Shown here: one piece after another, positions 17,611 to 24,022 of the stretch
Layout: the number at the start of each line of letters is the position of its first letter
Position numbering within the stretch: the stretch's first letter is position 1
Virus record (IMG/VR): IMGVR_UViG_3300036770_002506
Coordinates: 1-31,056 of that record
Reading direction: 5' to 3' (one strand)
DNA: 31,056 bases
Origin: a virus
Made by a program: the position numbers and the translations under genes
The notes under the pieces: generated by a model
Told to the model about the DNA's origin: nothing
Databases searched by the model: none
What the model saw: only the letters and a program-made list of their open reading frames with translations

Positions 17611-18183
17611 CTATATTGACCTTATAATTGTTTTAATTTGCCATCCATCTGTAGAAGCACTTCCTGATAAGCATGCACTAGAACCGCTAATAGTTACTTG
17701 TATGCTAGCACCACTTGTATCTCCTATATCAGTTGTTGTTGTTTCTGTAAAATTTATGTTTGCGGATGTGTCCCAAATTGACATCACACTTCCAGCTCTT
17801 GCATTTGATCCGCTACGTAGTGTGTATTCAAACCATGCTCCATCATATGATGCGGTTGATATACTATATATTGTAGCCGGCGTTGTTCCAAAAGATGCAG
17901 TTGCCGTTGCATATAATGAAGTAGCTGCAGGATTACCTAAATTGATTTCATAGCTTGCACTTACATTTAAAATTGCATCACCGTTAGCATCTGTTACTGA
18001 CAGTAAATCTCCTGATAGATCATCAGTAATTGTAAACAATTCTCCTGCACTTCCGGATATAGTCAGTAAAGTTGAGCCTGAGCTTTGTATCAACACGTTA
18101 GATGCTGTTACACTAGTAGTTACAAGTAATGAATTCAATGCAGCATCACTGCCAGAGACAATGACTTTTTTCCAATTTGGCAT
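17611..18183 (-). CDS. Short fibre-like protein sharing a WKKV-VSGS N-terminus
   Basis: A 190-residue Ser/Thr/Ala-rich protein. It begins MPNWKKVIVSGSDAALNSL, closely matching MAEWKKVVVSGSNITQLNN of the gene at 18651-19628. The shared leader suggests a common attachment point on the virion. The middle repeats ISGSAGELFTITDDLSGDLL-type strands and the C-terminus has one Cys (SSACLSGS). AAGGAAATAAT precedes the ATG. A leader of 80 bases separates the start from the nearest motif copy and contains a small hairpin. It is probably a fibre or adhesin component; the exact role is unknown. Confidence 0.72.
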   Translation of the reverse strand: MPNWKKVIVSGSDAALNSLLVTTSVTASNVLIQSSGSTLLTISGSAGELFTITDDLSGDLLSVTDANGDAILNVSASYEINLGNPAATSLYATATASFGTTPATIYSISTASYDGAWFEYTLRSGSNARAGSVMSIWDTSANINFTETTTTDIGDTSGASIQVTISGSSACLSGSASTDGWQIKTIIRSI

Positions 18184-18207
18184 ATTATTTCCTTATCATA
18201 TTGCGGT

Positions 18208-18231
18208 TAGATACATACACTTATGCCGTGT
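18208..18231 (-). promoter_or_regulatory. Leader hairpin before the fibre gene at 18183
   Basis: ATACAC / GTGTAT inverted repeat with a seven-base loop within the 80-base untranslated leader. No T run follows. A GGCC...GGC segment next to it may extend the structure. Boundaries are approximate. Confidence 0.35.
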
Positions 18232-18263
18232 ATATGCCTACTTCCTTTCGGCCAACAACGTAT

Positions 18264-18277
18264 TTTAATATAAATAT
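18264..18277 (-). promoter_or_regulatory. Promoter-like motif with long leader, upstream of fibre gene at 18183
   Basis: ATATTTATATTAAA. It is 80 bases before the ATG, far longer than the other copies, and the leader contains a hairpin at about 18208-18231. Confidence 0.55.
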
Positions 18278-18278
18278 A

Positions 18279-18428
18279 CTACTTTTTAGAATTAGGTGGA
18301 GTTGAAGCTTGTTGAATTTGTTCTTCAATTTTAGTTTGAAGTTGTGCCAAATATTTTGCATCAGCTCCGCGGATCGTTAATGAATCCAGGCCCGCTCGTA
18401 TCAATTGTAATTCTGCTAATTCGTACAT
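18279..18428 (-). CDS. 49-residue unknown protein
   Basis: A short open frame running from MYELAELQLIRAGLDSLTIR to a PPNSKK end. Residues 1-40 look like an amphipathic helix pair (ADAKYLAQLQTKIEEQIQQ). It begins six bases after the stop of the 64-codon gene and ends one base from the next motif copy, so it fills the space exactly. No Shine-Dalgarno is seen; coupling to the upstream gene is likely. The two small genes may encode partner proteins. No function is recognised. Confidence 0.65.
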   Translation of the reverse strand: MYELAELQLIRAGLDSLTIRGADAKYLAQLQTKIEEQIQQASTPPNSKK

Positions 18429-18434
18429 AACTTA

Positions 18435-18629
18435 TTATTGATTTTGATATTGTTGTTGTAATTTATAAACCATGGTATATAGAGTTTCTACATGTTCTCC
18501 TTTAAATGTAGATTCTCGTATAAGTGTTAATAATAATTCTATTTCCGTTTTAGATAAAGAAAAAGCATCTCGTTCCGAAGATTGAGATGCTTCTATATTT
18601 TGTTGTTTAATTTTATCTAATAGACCCAT
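18435..18629 (-). CDS. 64-residue unknown protein
   Basis: A 64-residue helical protein (MGLLDKIKQQNIEASQSSER, then LSKTEIELLLTLIRESTFKG and HVETLYTMVYKLQQQYQ). The pattern E-x-LL-LI-x2-STFKG-x3-E-LY-x3-KLQ resembles small conserved proteins I associate with marine T4-like phages, function unknown. AAGGTTAT precedes the ATG. It is followed closely by the 49-residue gene. Confidence 0.7.
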   Translation of the reverse strand: MGLLDKIKQQNIEASQSSERDAFSLSKTEIELLLTLIRESTFKGEHVETLYTMVYKLQQQYQNQ

Positions 18630-18650
18630 ATAACCTTATTATATAAAAAT

Positions 18651-19628
18651 TTATGCATAAATCCAAATTTCGCTGTCATCAGTATCAACGTGGATTGTAC
18701 CATATCCTGCTGCTGCGCCACCGTAAATTGGAGCCGCACTTGCTGCAGTCTGACCTGTTCCTGTTTGAACTGCACCTACATATACTATCGGAGTAAATGC
18801 CGATGTTGTTGCATCAAATGAAGAAGTAAACCCCCAACGCGTTGCAGATGAGTCATAGCCAAATAACTCACCTATGTTTTGCGTACCTTGTTGAACAACG
18901 ATACCACCATCCCCGGTAGAGACAGATCCTGATGCAAAAAGTACAAATCTATCTGCTACTAATAAGTTTTGCGTGTTTTGGAATGATGCTGTACCGCTTA
19001 CTACTAAATCTCCATTTACTGTTAAGTCGTTTGATATAGTAACATCATTTGGTAAACCAATTGTAAGAGTGTTACCTGCTGCGCTAGTTTCAATCTCATT
19101 TGCAGTACCGGTAATAGTTAAATCTTCAGTCTTTAGATCAATAGTGATACTACTTCCATTGGATCCTGATACATCTAGTGATGTTACAATTCCGGTTAAT
19201 CCCGAACCATCTCCTATAAATGATCCTGTGAATGAACCAGTTAAAGAAGAATTAGCACCTGATAGTTGTATCGACGTTGTTCCTGTAACTGCAGTACCAT
19301 TATCTGTTAAAGATGAGTTAATAAACTTGTTATCTGTGTTATCCCACTTTGTTATAGCATTTGCTGATAATTGAGCTGCGCCTGATACTGCTACAGATAC
19401 TGCTGCAGATCCATCAAAGGTAAATGTAGAGATACCTTCTCCCGACGTTAATGCATTAGCTAATGTGTCTGCGGTAATACCTGTTAATCCACTACCGTCC
19501 CCGGCAAAAGATCCTGTAAATGATCCGGTTAGTACGGCGCCTGATTGGCCGTTTATTAGATAATTTGCGTCATTATTGAGTTGTGTAATATTACTCCCCG
19601 AGACGACGACCTTTTTCCATTCTGCCAT
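18651..19628 (-). CDS. Tail fibre-like protein with GSFTGSF repeats
   Basis: A 325-residue Ser/Gly/Thr/Ala-rich protein. After the docking-type start MAEWKKVVVSGSNITQLNN it carries two copies of LTGSFTGSF-x-GDGSGLTGI, at residues 33-52 and 129-148. Central strands DLTVNGDLVVSGTASFQNTQ are typical of phage fibre shafts, and the C-terminus (GYGTIHVDTDDSEIWIYA) would be a tip or trimerisation region. AAAAAAAGGATATTG precedes the ATG and the 14-base motif is 16 bases upstream. It probably assembles as a trimer on the baseplate or neck; no enzymatic domain is visible. Confidence 0.78.
   Translation of the reverse strand: MAEWKKVVVSGSNITQLNNDANYLINGQSGAVLTGSFTGSFAGDGSGLTGITADTLANALTSGEGISTFTFDGSAAVSVAVSGAAQLSANAITKWDNTDNKFINSSLTDNGTAVTGTTSIQLSGANSSLTGSFTGSFIGDGSGLTGIVTSLDVSGSNGSSITIDLKTEDLTITGTANEIETSAAGNTLTIGLPNDVTISNDLTVNGDLVVSGTASFQNTQNLLVADRFVLFASGSVSTGDGGIVVQQGTQNIGELFGYDSSATRWGFTSSFDATTSAFTPIVYVGAVQTGTGQTAASAAPIYGGAAAGYGTIHVDTDDSEIWIYA
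19185..19532 (-). repeat. Two GSFTGSF motif copies in fibre gene
   Basis: LTGSFTGSFAGDGSGLTGIT (19473-19532) and LTGSFTGSFIGDGSGLTGIV (19185-19244). The DNA copies have diverged, so protein selection keeps the motif. Confidence 0.8.
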
Positions 19629-19644
19629 TTTTCAATATCCTTTT

Positions 19645-19658
19645 TTTAATATAAATAT
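19645..19658 (-). promoter_or_regulatory. Promoter-like motif upstream of fibre gene at 19628
   Basis: ATATTTATATTAAA, 16 bases before the ATG. Confidence 0.6.
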
Positions 19659-19663
19659 ATATG

Positions 19664-19975
19664 TTAATCCAAACCTACAAAAAAAGATGAAGATGTAAAA
19701 TACATTCCTCCATTTGGTGCAGGATTTGATAATTCTATGCTTTGTGTTGCTAATACAACAACACCATTGTTTTGTACTTTAAACAAATCTAAACTAGCAG
19801 ATGTTATTAAAAATGCATTTATTCCTGATTGAACCGATCCGGTTATGGATCCAAATACGATACGACTAGTTTGTACTGCTGCACCATCTACAAATGATGC
19901 AGTTACTGCATATGATGAAGTAATATCATACAATAATCCGGGGCGTAATTGACCTGGTTTTAATTGTCGTGCCAT
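19664..19975 (-). CDS. Small fibre-related protein
   Basis: A 103-residue protein, MARQLKPGQLRPGLLYDITS at the start, then SSYAVTASFVDGAAVQTSR with the same TASY-type motif as the larger fibre proteins. I start at the ATG at 19975, which overlaps the gp15-like stop as TAATG, rather than the GTG three codons earlier. The end (GGMYFTSSSFFVGLD) is hydrophobic and may seal a trimer. It probably attaches to or completes a fibre; this is inferred from composition and neighbours. Confidence 0.7.
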   Translation of the reverse strand: MARQLKPGQLRPGLLYDITSSYAVTASFVDGAAVQTSRIVFGSITGSVQSGINAFLITSASLDLFKVQNNGVVVLATQSIELSNPAPNGGMYFTSSSFFVGLD

Positions 19976-21198
19976 TATGCCCACCTTCCATTTACAATTA
20001 TTACATCTTGTGTATCTAACGAATAACCTAATGTTGTAGTGTTAAACACGATAGATTGCGTTGCAATATCGCTCGGCGTCCATGTATATGCTACTTTATC
20101 TACGTATTGTCCGTTAATGTATACATCAAATTCATTAACAGATGCAACTTGATTGGTAACAGGATTAACGGCTGCGAATGCTGATATTGTAGCAGTTGTT
20201 GCCGATGCATATGTTGCTTGTTGATCCGTTAAATTAGTTAGATATGCCATTGCAACGGCATCTATAGAAACAGATCCGCCGCCGCCAGATACTATAAAAC
20301 TACCACCCGACGACACAAAGCTTTGTTGTTGTAGTATAGCTTGTGGTACCGTTGTTGTATTAAATATATTAAAATTAACATCGACAACTATATCGAAAAC
20401 TACTTTCTTAATAGAATACATTTTTTTAATTGTATCTATTCTAGTTTCTTGTTCCGAAAGCAATGTTCCTAGTACAGTTAATGGTATAGTAGCTCTAACT
20501 AGCCGATCTTCGCCAACCGTATTAACAGTTTCGAATGTTACAGAACCTATAGTTGTGGGAAATTTATTTGATTCATTGCCCCATGAAAACCGACCATATG
20601 GCATAATTTGATCTACTAAATCATTCATCTGCGTAGTAAAATCGCACCATAACATCATCTCATATTCAATTGTTACGTATTTAGGAATATCTATAACGTA
20701 TATTTTTTCTGATGATTGTGGTTGATTAATAGGCAGCGGAAATAGTTCATCTTCGTAACGATTTCTAGAATTATATTTTGTTTTATAAATCAATCTATTA
20801 CCGGGTTGCATTCTATTAACATCTAATGTTTTTTGTGCATCTCGTTCTTGCATACTACTACGTTTTAACATGATAGCTGGAGATTGTAACATTCCCTTTT
20901 CATCACGTAAATAGCCTAAACGACGTACATTATCCCATTTTTCTCCATTGGCAAAAATAACCGGTACGGCTATTTGTTGTTTATCTGCAGTAATTTGGGG
21001 TTGGATTTCGTTTTCTATATACCATTTAATTGCATAATCAATATCATATATTGTACGTTTTGCAGAGCGAACTACATCGTCATCTCGACGTATTTGTTCT
21101 GCCCGATTTAATTTTAAATCGGGTGTTAATCCTTCTGTGATATTAGGATTTGGCTTATTAGTTTTTCGGTCAATATTTTGTCTATTTAATCTAGGCAC
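19975..21198 (-). CDS. gp15-like tail terminator / sheath stabiliser with C-terminal extension
   Basis: A 407-residue protein (T4 gp15 is 272). The core, residues about 70-265, follows the gp15 pattern: VPVIFANGEKWDNVRRLGYL, a central basic region, then KYVTIEYEMMLWCDFTTQMN and DQIMPYGRFSWG. gp15 closes the tail and joins it to the neck in T4. The position after gp13 and gp14 is exact T4 synteny. Beyond residue 285 there is an added Ser/Gly linker and a beta domain (EFDVYINGQYVDKVAYTW, then DTQDVIIVNGRWA) not in T4 gp15. The start is GTG at 21198, with AAAGGATAACG before it. Confidence 0.72.
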   Translation of the reverse strand: MPRLNRQNIDRKTNKPNPNITEGLTPDLKLNRAEQIRRDDDVVRSAKRTIYDIDYAIKWYIENEIQPQITADKQQIAVPVIFANGEKWDNVRRLGYLRDEKGMLQSPAIMLKRSSMQERDAQKTLDVNRMQPGNRLIYKTKYNSRNRYEDELFPLPINQPQSSEKIYVIDIPKYVTIEYEMMLWCDFTTQMNDLVDQIMPYGRFSWGNESNKFPTTIGSVTFETVNTVGEDRLVRATIPLTVLGTLLSEQETRIDTIKKMYSIKKVVFDIVVDVNFNIFNTTTVPQAILQQQSFVSSGGSFIVSGGGGSVSIDAVAMAYLTNLTDQQATYASATTATISAFAAVNPVTNQVASVNEFDVYINGQYVDKVAYTWTPSDIATQSIVFNTTTLGYSLDTQDVIIVNGRWA

Positions 21199-21200
21199 CG

Positions 21201-21719
21201 TTATCCTTTATATGCAGGCGAATTGTTATTTCCGCCAAATCTAATATTTTTAATTCCTTGTGGCGTTTGACGAGTTGCATGTGCATCTACTACAATTGAA
21301 ACGCTATATCCATGGGAATCGCCGTTTGGCCATGTTTCTGGATTTTTACCTACGAAATATTGATTTGCGTCTACATTATCAACTTCAAAGTATTCATTAT
21401 CCCAAAATATGATATCACCTACTTCTGGATAAAAATCTGCTCTAACTAGAATATCTCGAGATATTGCAAATTTGCTTGTTCTGGTATATGAATGACCATA
21501 ATCATCCATATTCGATGACTTATCATCTTTAGTTACTAAACATGGAATCAATATTGAATCATAGAATGATTTTGATTCTGATTCTCCATACATATTAGAA
21601 TTTGATGATTCTATAATTAGTTTATAAAATTCAATTTCAGTGTCTATAATAGCATTAATCAATTCCGCATTAATAGAAGCTAAAAACTTTGCATCGCGCA
21701 TTCCTCCAAAAAGAGCCAT
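21201..21719 (-). CDS. gp14-like neck protein
   Basis: A 172-residue protein (T4 gp14 is 256). The segment FYPEVGDIIFWDNEYFEVDN at about residues 96-115 matches the head-tail connector fold, followed by VGKNPETWPNGDSHGYSVSI. Together with gp13 it forms the neck to which the tail is joined in T4. AGGAG overlapping the previous stop gives the ribosome binding site, and the gene lies between gp13 and gp15 as in T4. Identification depends mainly on this order and one motif. Confidence 0.68.
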   Translation of the reverse strand: MALFGGMRDAKFLASINAELINAIIDTEIEFYKLIIESSNSNMYGESESKSFYDSILIPCLVTKDDKSSNMDDYGHSYTRTSKFAISRDILVRADFYPEVGDIIFWDNEYFEVDNVDANQYFVGKNPETWPNGDSHGYSVSIVVDAHATRQTPQGIKNIRFGGNNNSPAYKG

Positions 21720-21728
21720 AATTATCTC

Positions 21729-22952
21729 CTATCCTACGTAAATTTTTAACGGAACTTTTGCTAATATTTCATTCATTTGTGTTGCTTCTGCATTTTGGCG
21801 AGTCAACATTTGTTCTTTAGTTAATTTATCTAAAAATTCTCTTAGTTGAGTAATCAATGCTTCTTTTTCAGACTGTCCTTGTGAAACTAAATCCGAACCA
21901 TTAAGTGTTACTTCGCCATTTGGAATTGGAACGGAACTATATTTGTTACGTACATATCCTAACATTTCTTTTACTAAAGCCGAACCGTATCTATAAATCC
22001 AAGCACGCCCCATATCATTAATACTCCCGTATTTTTGATACGTGTATGGTATATTTGATGCGTCTGTTACAACATTGTTTAAAAGTGCTGTATTGCCGAA
22101 TAAAAGAGCATCATTAGCTTTGTCTTCTTCAAAAATAAATTCAAACCATACTTTATCAAAATACGGTGATGCTAATGTTCCTCTTGTAGTTGGAACTGGA
22201 TAAAATTTAATATTATCGCCATGTATTTCAAAGGTAAAGTGTGATTTTCTAATTTGATCATTAAATTCTATTTGCTGTATACGAAACAAATCTGCGTGTA
22301 TAGGCATCATCATGAAATTTACAGATGGAGAAAAGCCTCCAAAATCAAACGCATCAAGTAATTGTTGTGAGCCTAATCCTGTTCCAACAAATGGATCGAA
22401 ATATCTAACAATTGCCGGAGGTGTATTATGAAGTACTCGTTTTATTTCTACGGAACTAGAATTACTTAAAACGATACCTAAAGAAGATGATATTGCATCT
22501 CGTATACTATATGTTTGTTGTCCTGATATAATATCTACCGATGCAGTATACCATTTTACAGTACCACCGGAATCAGCTTCAGTACCATATGCTTTTGAAA
22601 GCTTAGTAATATAACTTAATGAACTTCCAACTAATGCTCCGGTAAAACCTTGTGATGTTAAAAAATTAGATGCAGTATTAATACCTAAAGTATTCATCAA
22701 ATTGTTAACGATATTAACTTGATTGATTTGATTGGAATATTCAATTACTGCTGCTTCGAATGCCGTATAAAAGTTTATATCAATTAATTCAACATCCATT
22801 ATAGGATATCCAACTGAATTTGCAGCAAATTTTGCAAAACTATCTGCTTCAGATTGGAACATGGGATCAGTATCAAAAAATCCAAATGGCGTAGAACCTG
22901 TAGTAAATGATGAACTACCTGGCCAAATTGGCTTATTTTCACTATAATCCAT
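21729..22952 (-). CDS. gp13-like neck protein
   Basis: A 407-residue protein (T4 gp13 is 309). Identification rests on the C-terminal helix region RAWIYRYGSALVKEMLGYVR, the NKYSSVPIPNGEVTLNG loop and the position immediately before gp14. The middle carries beta strands with HFTFEIHGDNIKFYPVPTTR. It probably binds below the portal as the first neck ring after DNA packaging. AAAAGGACAGTATC precedes the ATG, and a variant of the 14-base motif, with one extra base, lies 11 bases upstream, overlapping the end of the PhoH gene. Confidence 0.78.
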   Translation of the reverse strand: MDYSENKPIWPGSSSFTTGSTPFGFFDTDPMFQSEADSFAKFAANSVGYPIMDVELIDINFYTAFEAAVIEYSNQINQVNIVNNLMNTLGINTASNFLTSQGFTGALVGSSLSYITKLSKAYGTEADSGGTVKWYTASVDIISGQQTYSIRDAISSSLGIVLSNSSSVEIKRVLHNTPPAIVRYFDPFVGTGLGSQQLLDAFDFGGFSPSVNFMMMPIHADLFRIQQIEFNDQIRKSHFTFEIHGDNIKFYPVPTTRGTLASPYFDKVWFEFIFEEDKANDALLFGNTALLNNVVTDASNIPYTYQKYGSINDMGRAWIYRYGSALVKEMLGYVRNKYSSVPIPNGEVTLNGSDLVSQGQSEKEALITQLREFLDKLTKEQMLTRQNAEATQMNEILAKVPLKIYVG

Positions 22953-22963
22953 GATACTGTCCT

Positions 22964-22978
22964 TTTAAATATAAATAT
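22964..22978 (-). promoter_or_regulatory. Variant promoter-like motif upstream of gp13
   Basis: ATATTTATATTTAAA, one base longer than the others, 11 bases before the ATG, overlapping the phoH stop codon. Confidence 0.5.
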
Positions 22979-23643
22979 CAATATCTTTCATTTAAGAGAC
23001 GTAAAATTTCATCTAGAGCTGCATGACGATGATTATCTGTTAAAATGATTTCATTGACGAATTGTGATTTAGTTAATTTTGGTACTTCGTGCACTGCTGA
23101 ATCATTGGAAAACTTTAAATCTATTTGATAACGATCTCCTGTTAATATCATTATACTGTCTTTTCCTAAACGAGATAATACCATTTGTAATTGTTGTTTA
23201 GTTAAGTTTTGAAATTCATCTACAATGCATATTGCATTATCAAAAGTACGTCCTCGAAAATGGGCTAATGAAACTAATTCAATATTTTCTTCTCGTTCCA
23301 TTTTATCTAGTATTTCAGGTTTATTATAAACCTTACGCATATTGCTACGTAATGGAACTAACCATGGATCCATTTTTTCTGCTAATGAACCGGGAAGAAA
23401 ACCATTATCTTCATTTGATACTGTAGGACGAGTTATTATGATTTTATTAATTCGTCTTTTAAAAAACATATCCAATGCAATTTGCACTGCTAACAATGTT
23501 TTTCCTGATCCAGCTTTCCCTAAAATAAAATTAAATGGTGTTTCTATTATTTTAGCTTTTGCATCTTTTTGTTCATCCGATAATGATATTGAAAATTTAA
23601 TATCATTTTTTGGTGGAGTTTTCTCCTTGTTTTGAGTAGTCAT
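22978..23643 (-). CDS. phoH: PhoH-like P-loop ATPase
   Basis: A 221-residue protein of the PhoH family. The Walker A motif is GKAGSGKT at residues 42-49, followed by ITRPTVSNEDNGFLPGSLAE, and the Walker B is IVDEFQN at 140-146. GDRYQID and the C-terminal DNHRHAALDEILRLL are family landmarks. PhoH proteins are ATPases linked to RNA metabolism and phosphate stress; their phage role is not settled, and the gene is a common marine phage auxiliary gene. It lies between the capsid and neck genes, an unusual spot. No Shine-Dalgarno is visible before the ATG; it starts 17 bases after the previous gene. Confidence 0.93.
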   Translation of the reverse strand: MTTQNKEKTPPKNDIKFSISLSDEQKDAKAKIIETPFNFILGKAGSGKTLLAVQIALDMFFKRRINKIIITRPTVSNEDNGFLPGSLAEKMDPWLVPLRSNMRKVYNKPEILDKMEREENIELVSLAHFRGRTFDNAICIVDEFQNLTKQQLQMVLSRLGKDSIMILTGDRYQIDLKFSNDSAVHEVPKLTKSQFVNEIILTDNHRHAALDEILRLLNERY

Positions 23644-23660
23644 AACACGCTTTGTTTTAA

Positions 23661-23939
23661 TTAAGATGATAATTTTACTAATGATTGCTCATGCAATGTC
23701 ATGTCCTTGAGTTGTTCTATTTTACCTAGACATTCCATTCTTAACTCTCTAAATGTTGGTACTGGTGGTTTAGATGTTAATATTTTTATTTTAATTAATT
23801 CTTTATCGGGACCTAAATCTTTTTCAATATGAACCATTAAAACTAATTCTATTGCACGTATTCTATCTAATACGTCGATAAGTCTACCATCATATCTAAT
23901 GCTAGCAAACATATCATATTTTATTACTTGTACTGCCAT
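23661..23939 (-). CDS. 92-residue unknown protein
   Basis: A small protein beginning MAVQVIKYDMFASIRYDGRL, then a helical segment (VLDRIRAIELVLMVHIEKDL) and a C-terminal helix. No family recognised. The 14-base motif ends only five bases before the ATG, so a message starting there would have almost no leader and no Shine-Dalgarno. A later ATG at residue 10 is possible. It lies just after the capsid terminator, and is probably cotranscribed with phoH. Confidence 0.65.
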   Translation of the reverse strand: MAVQVIKYDMFASIRYDGRLIDVLDRIRAIELVLMVHIEKDLGPDKELIKIKILTSKPPVPTFRELRMECLGKIEQLKDMTLHEQSLVKLSS

Positions 23940-23944
23940 ATCAT

Positions 23945-23958
23945 TTTAATATAAATAT
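23945..23958 (-). promoter_or_regulatory. Promoter-like motif upstream of 92-residue gene
   Basis: ATATTTATATTAAA, just five bases before the ATG and directly after the capsid terminator. Confidence 0.58.
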
Positions 23959-23970
23959 CAAAACAGTAAA

Positions 23971-23996
23971 AAAGGGATGACCGGAGCCATCCCTTT
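23971..23996 (-). terminator. Intrinsic terminator after major capsid
   Basis: Nine-pair perfect stem AAAGGGATG / CATCCCTTT with an eight-base loop, then TTT and ACTG. It separates capsid transcription from the next gene. Confidence 0.88.
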
Positions 23997-24022
23997 CTTT
24001 TAATTAGTTAAATGGTTAACTA

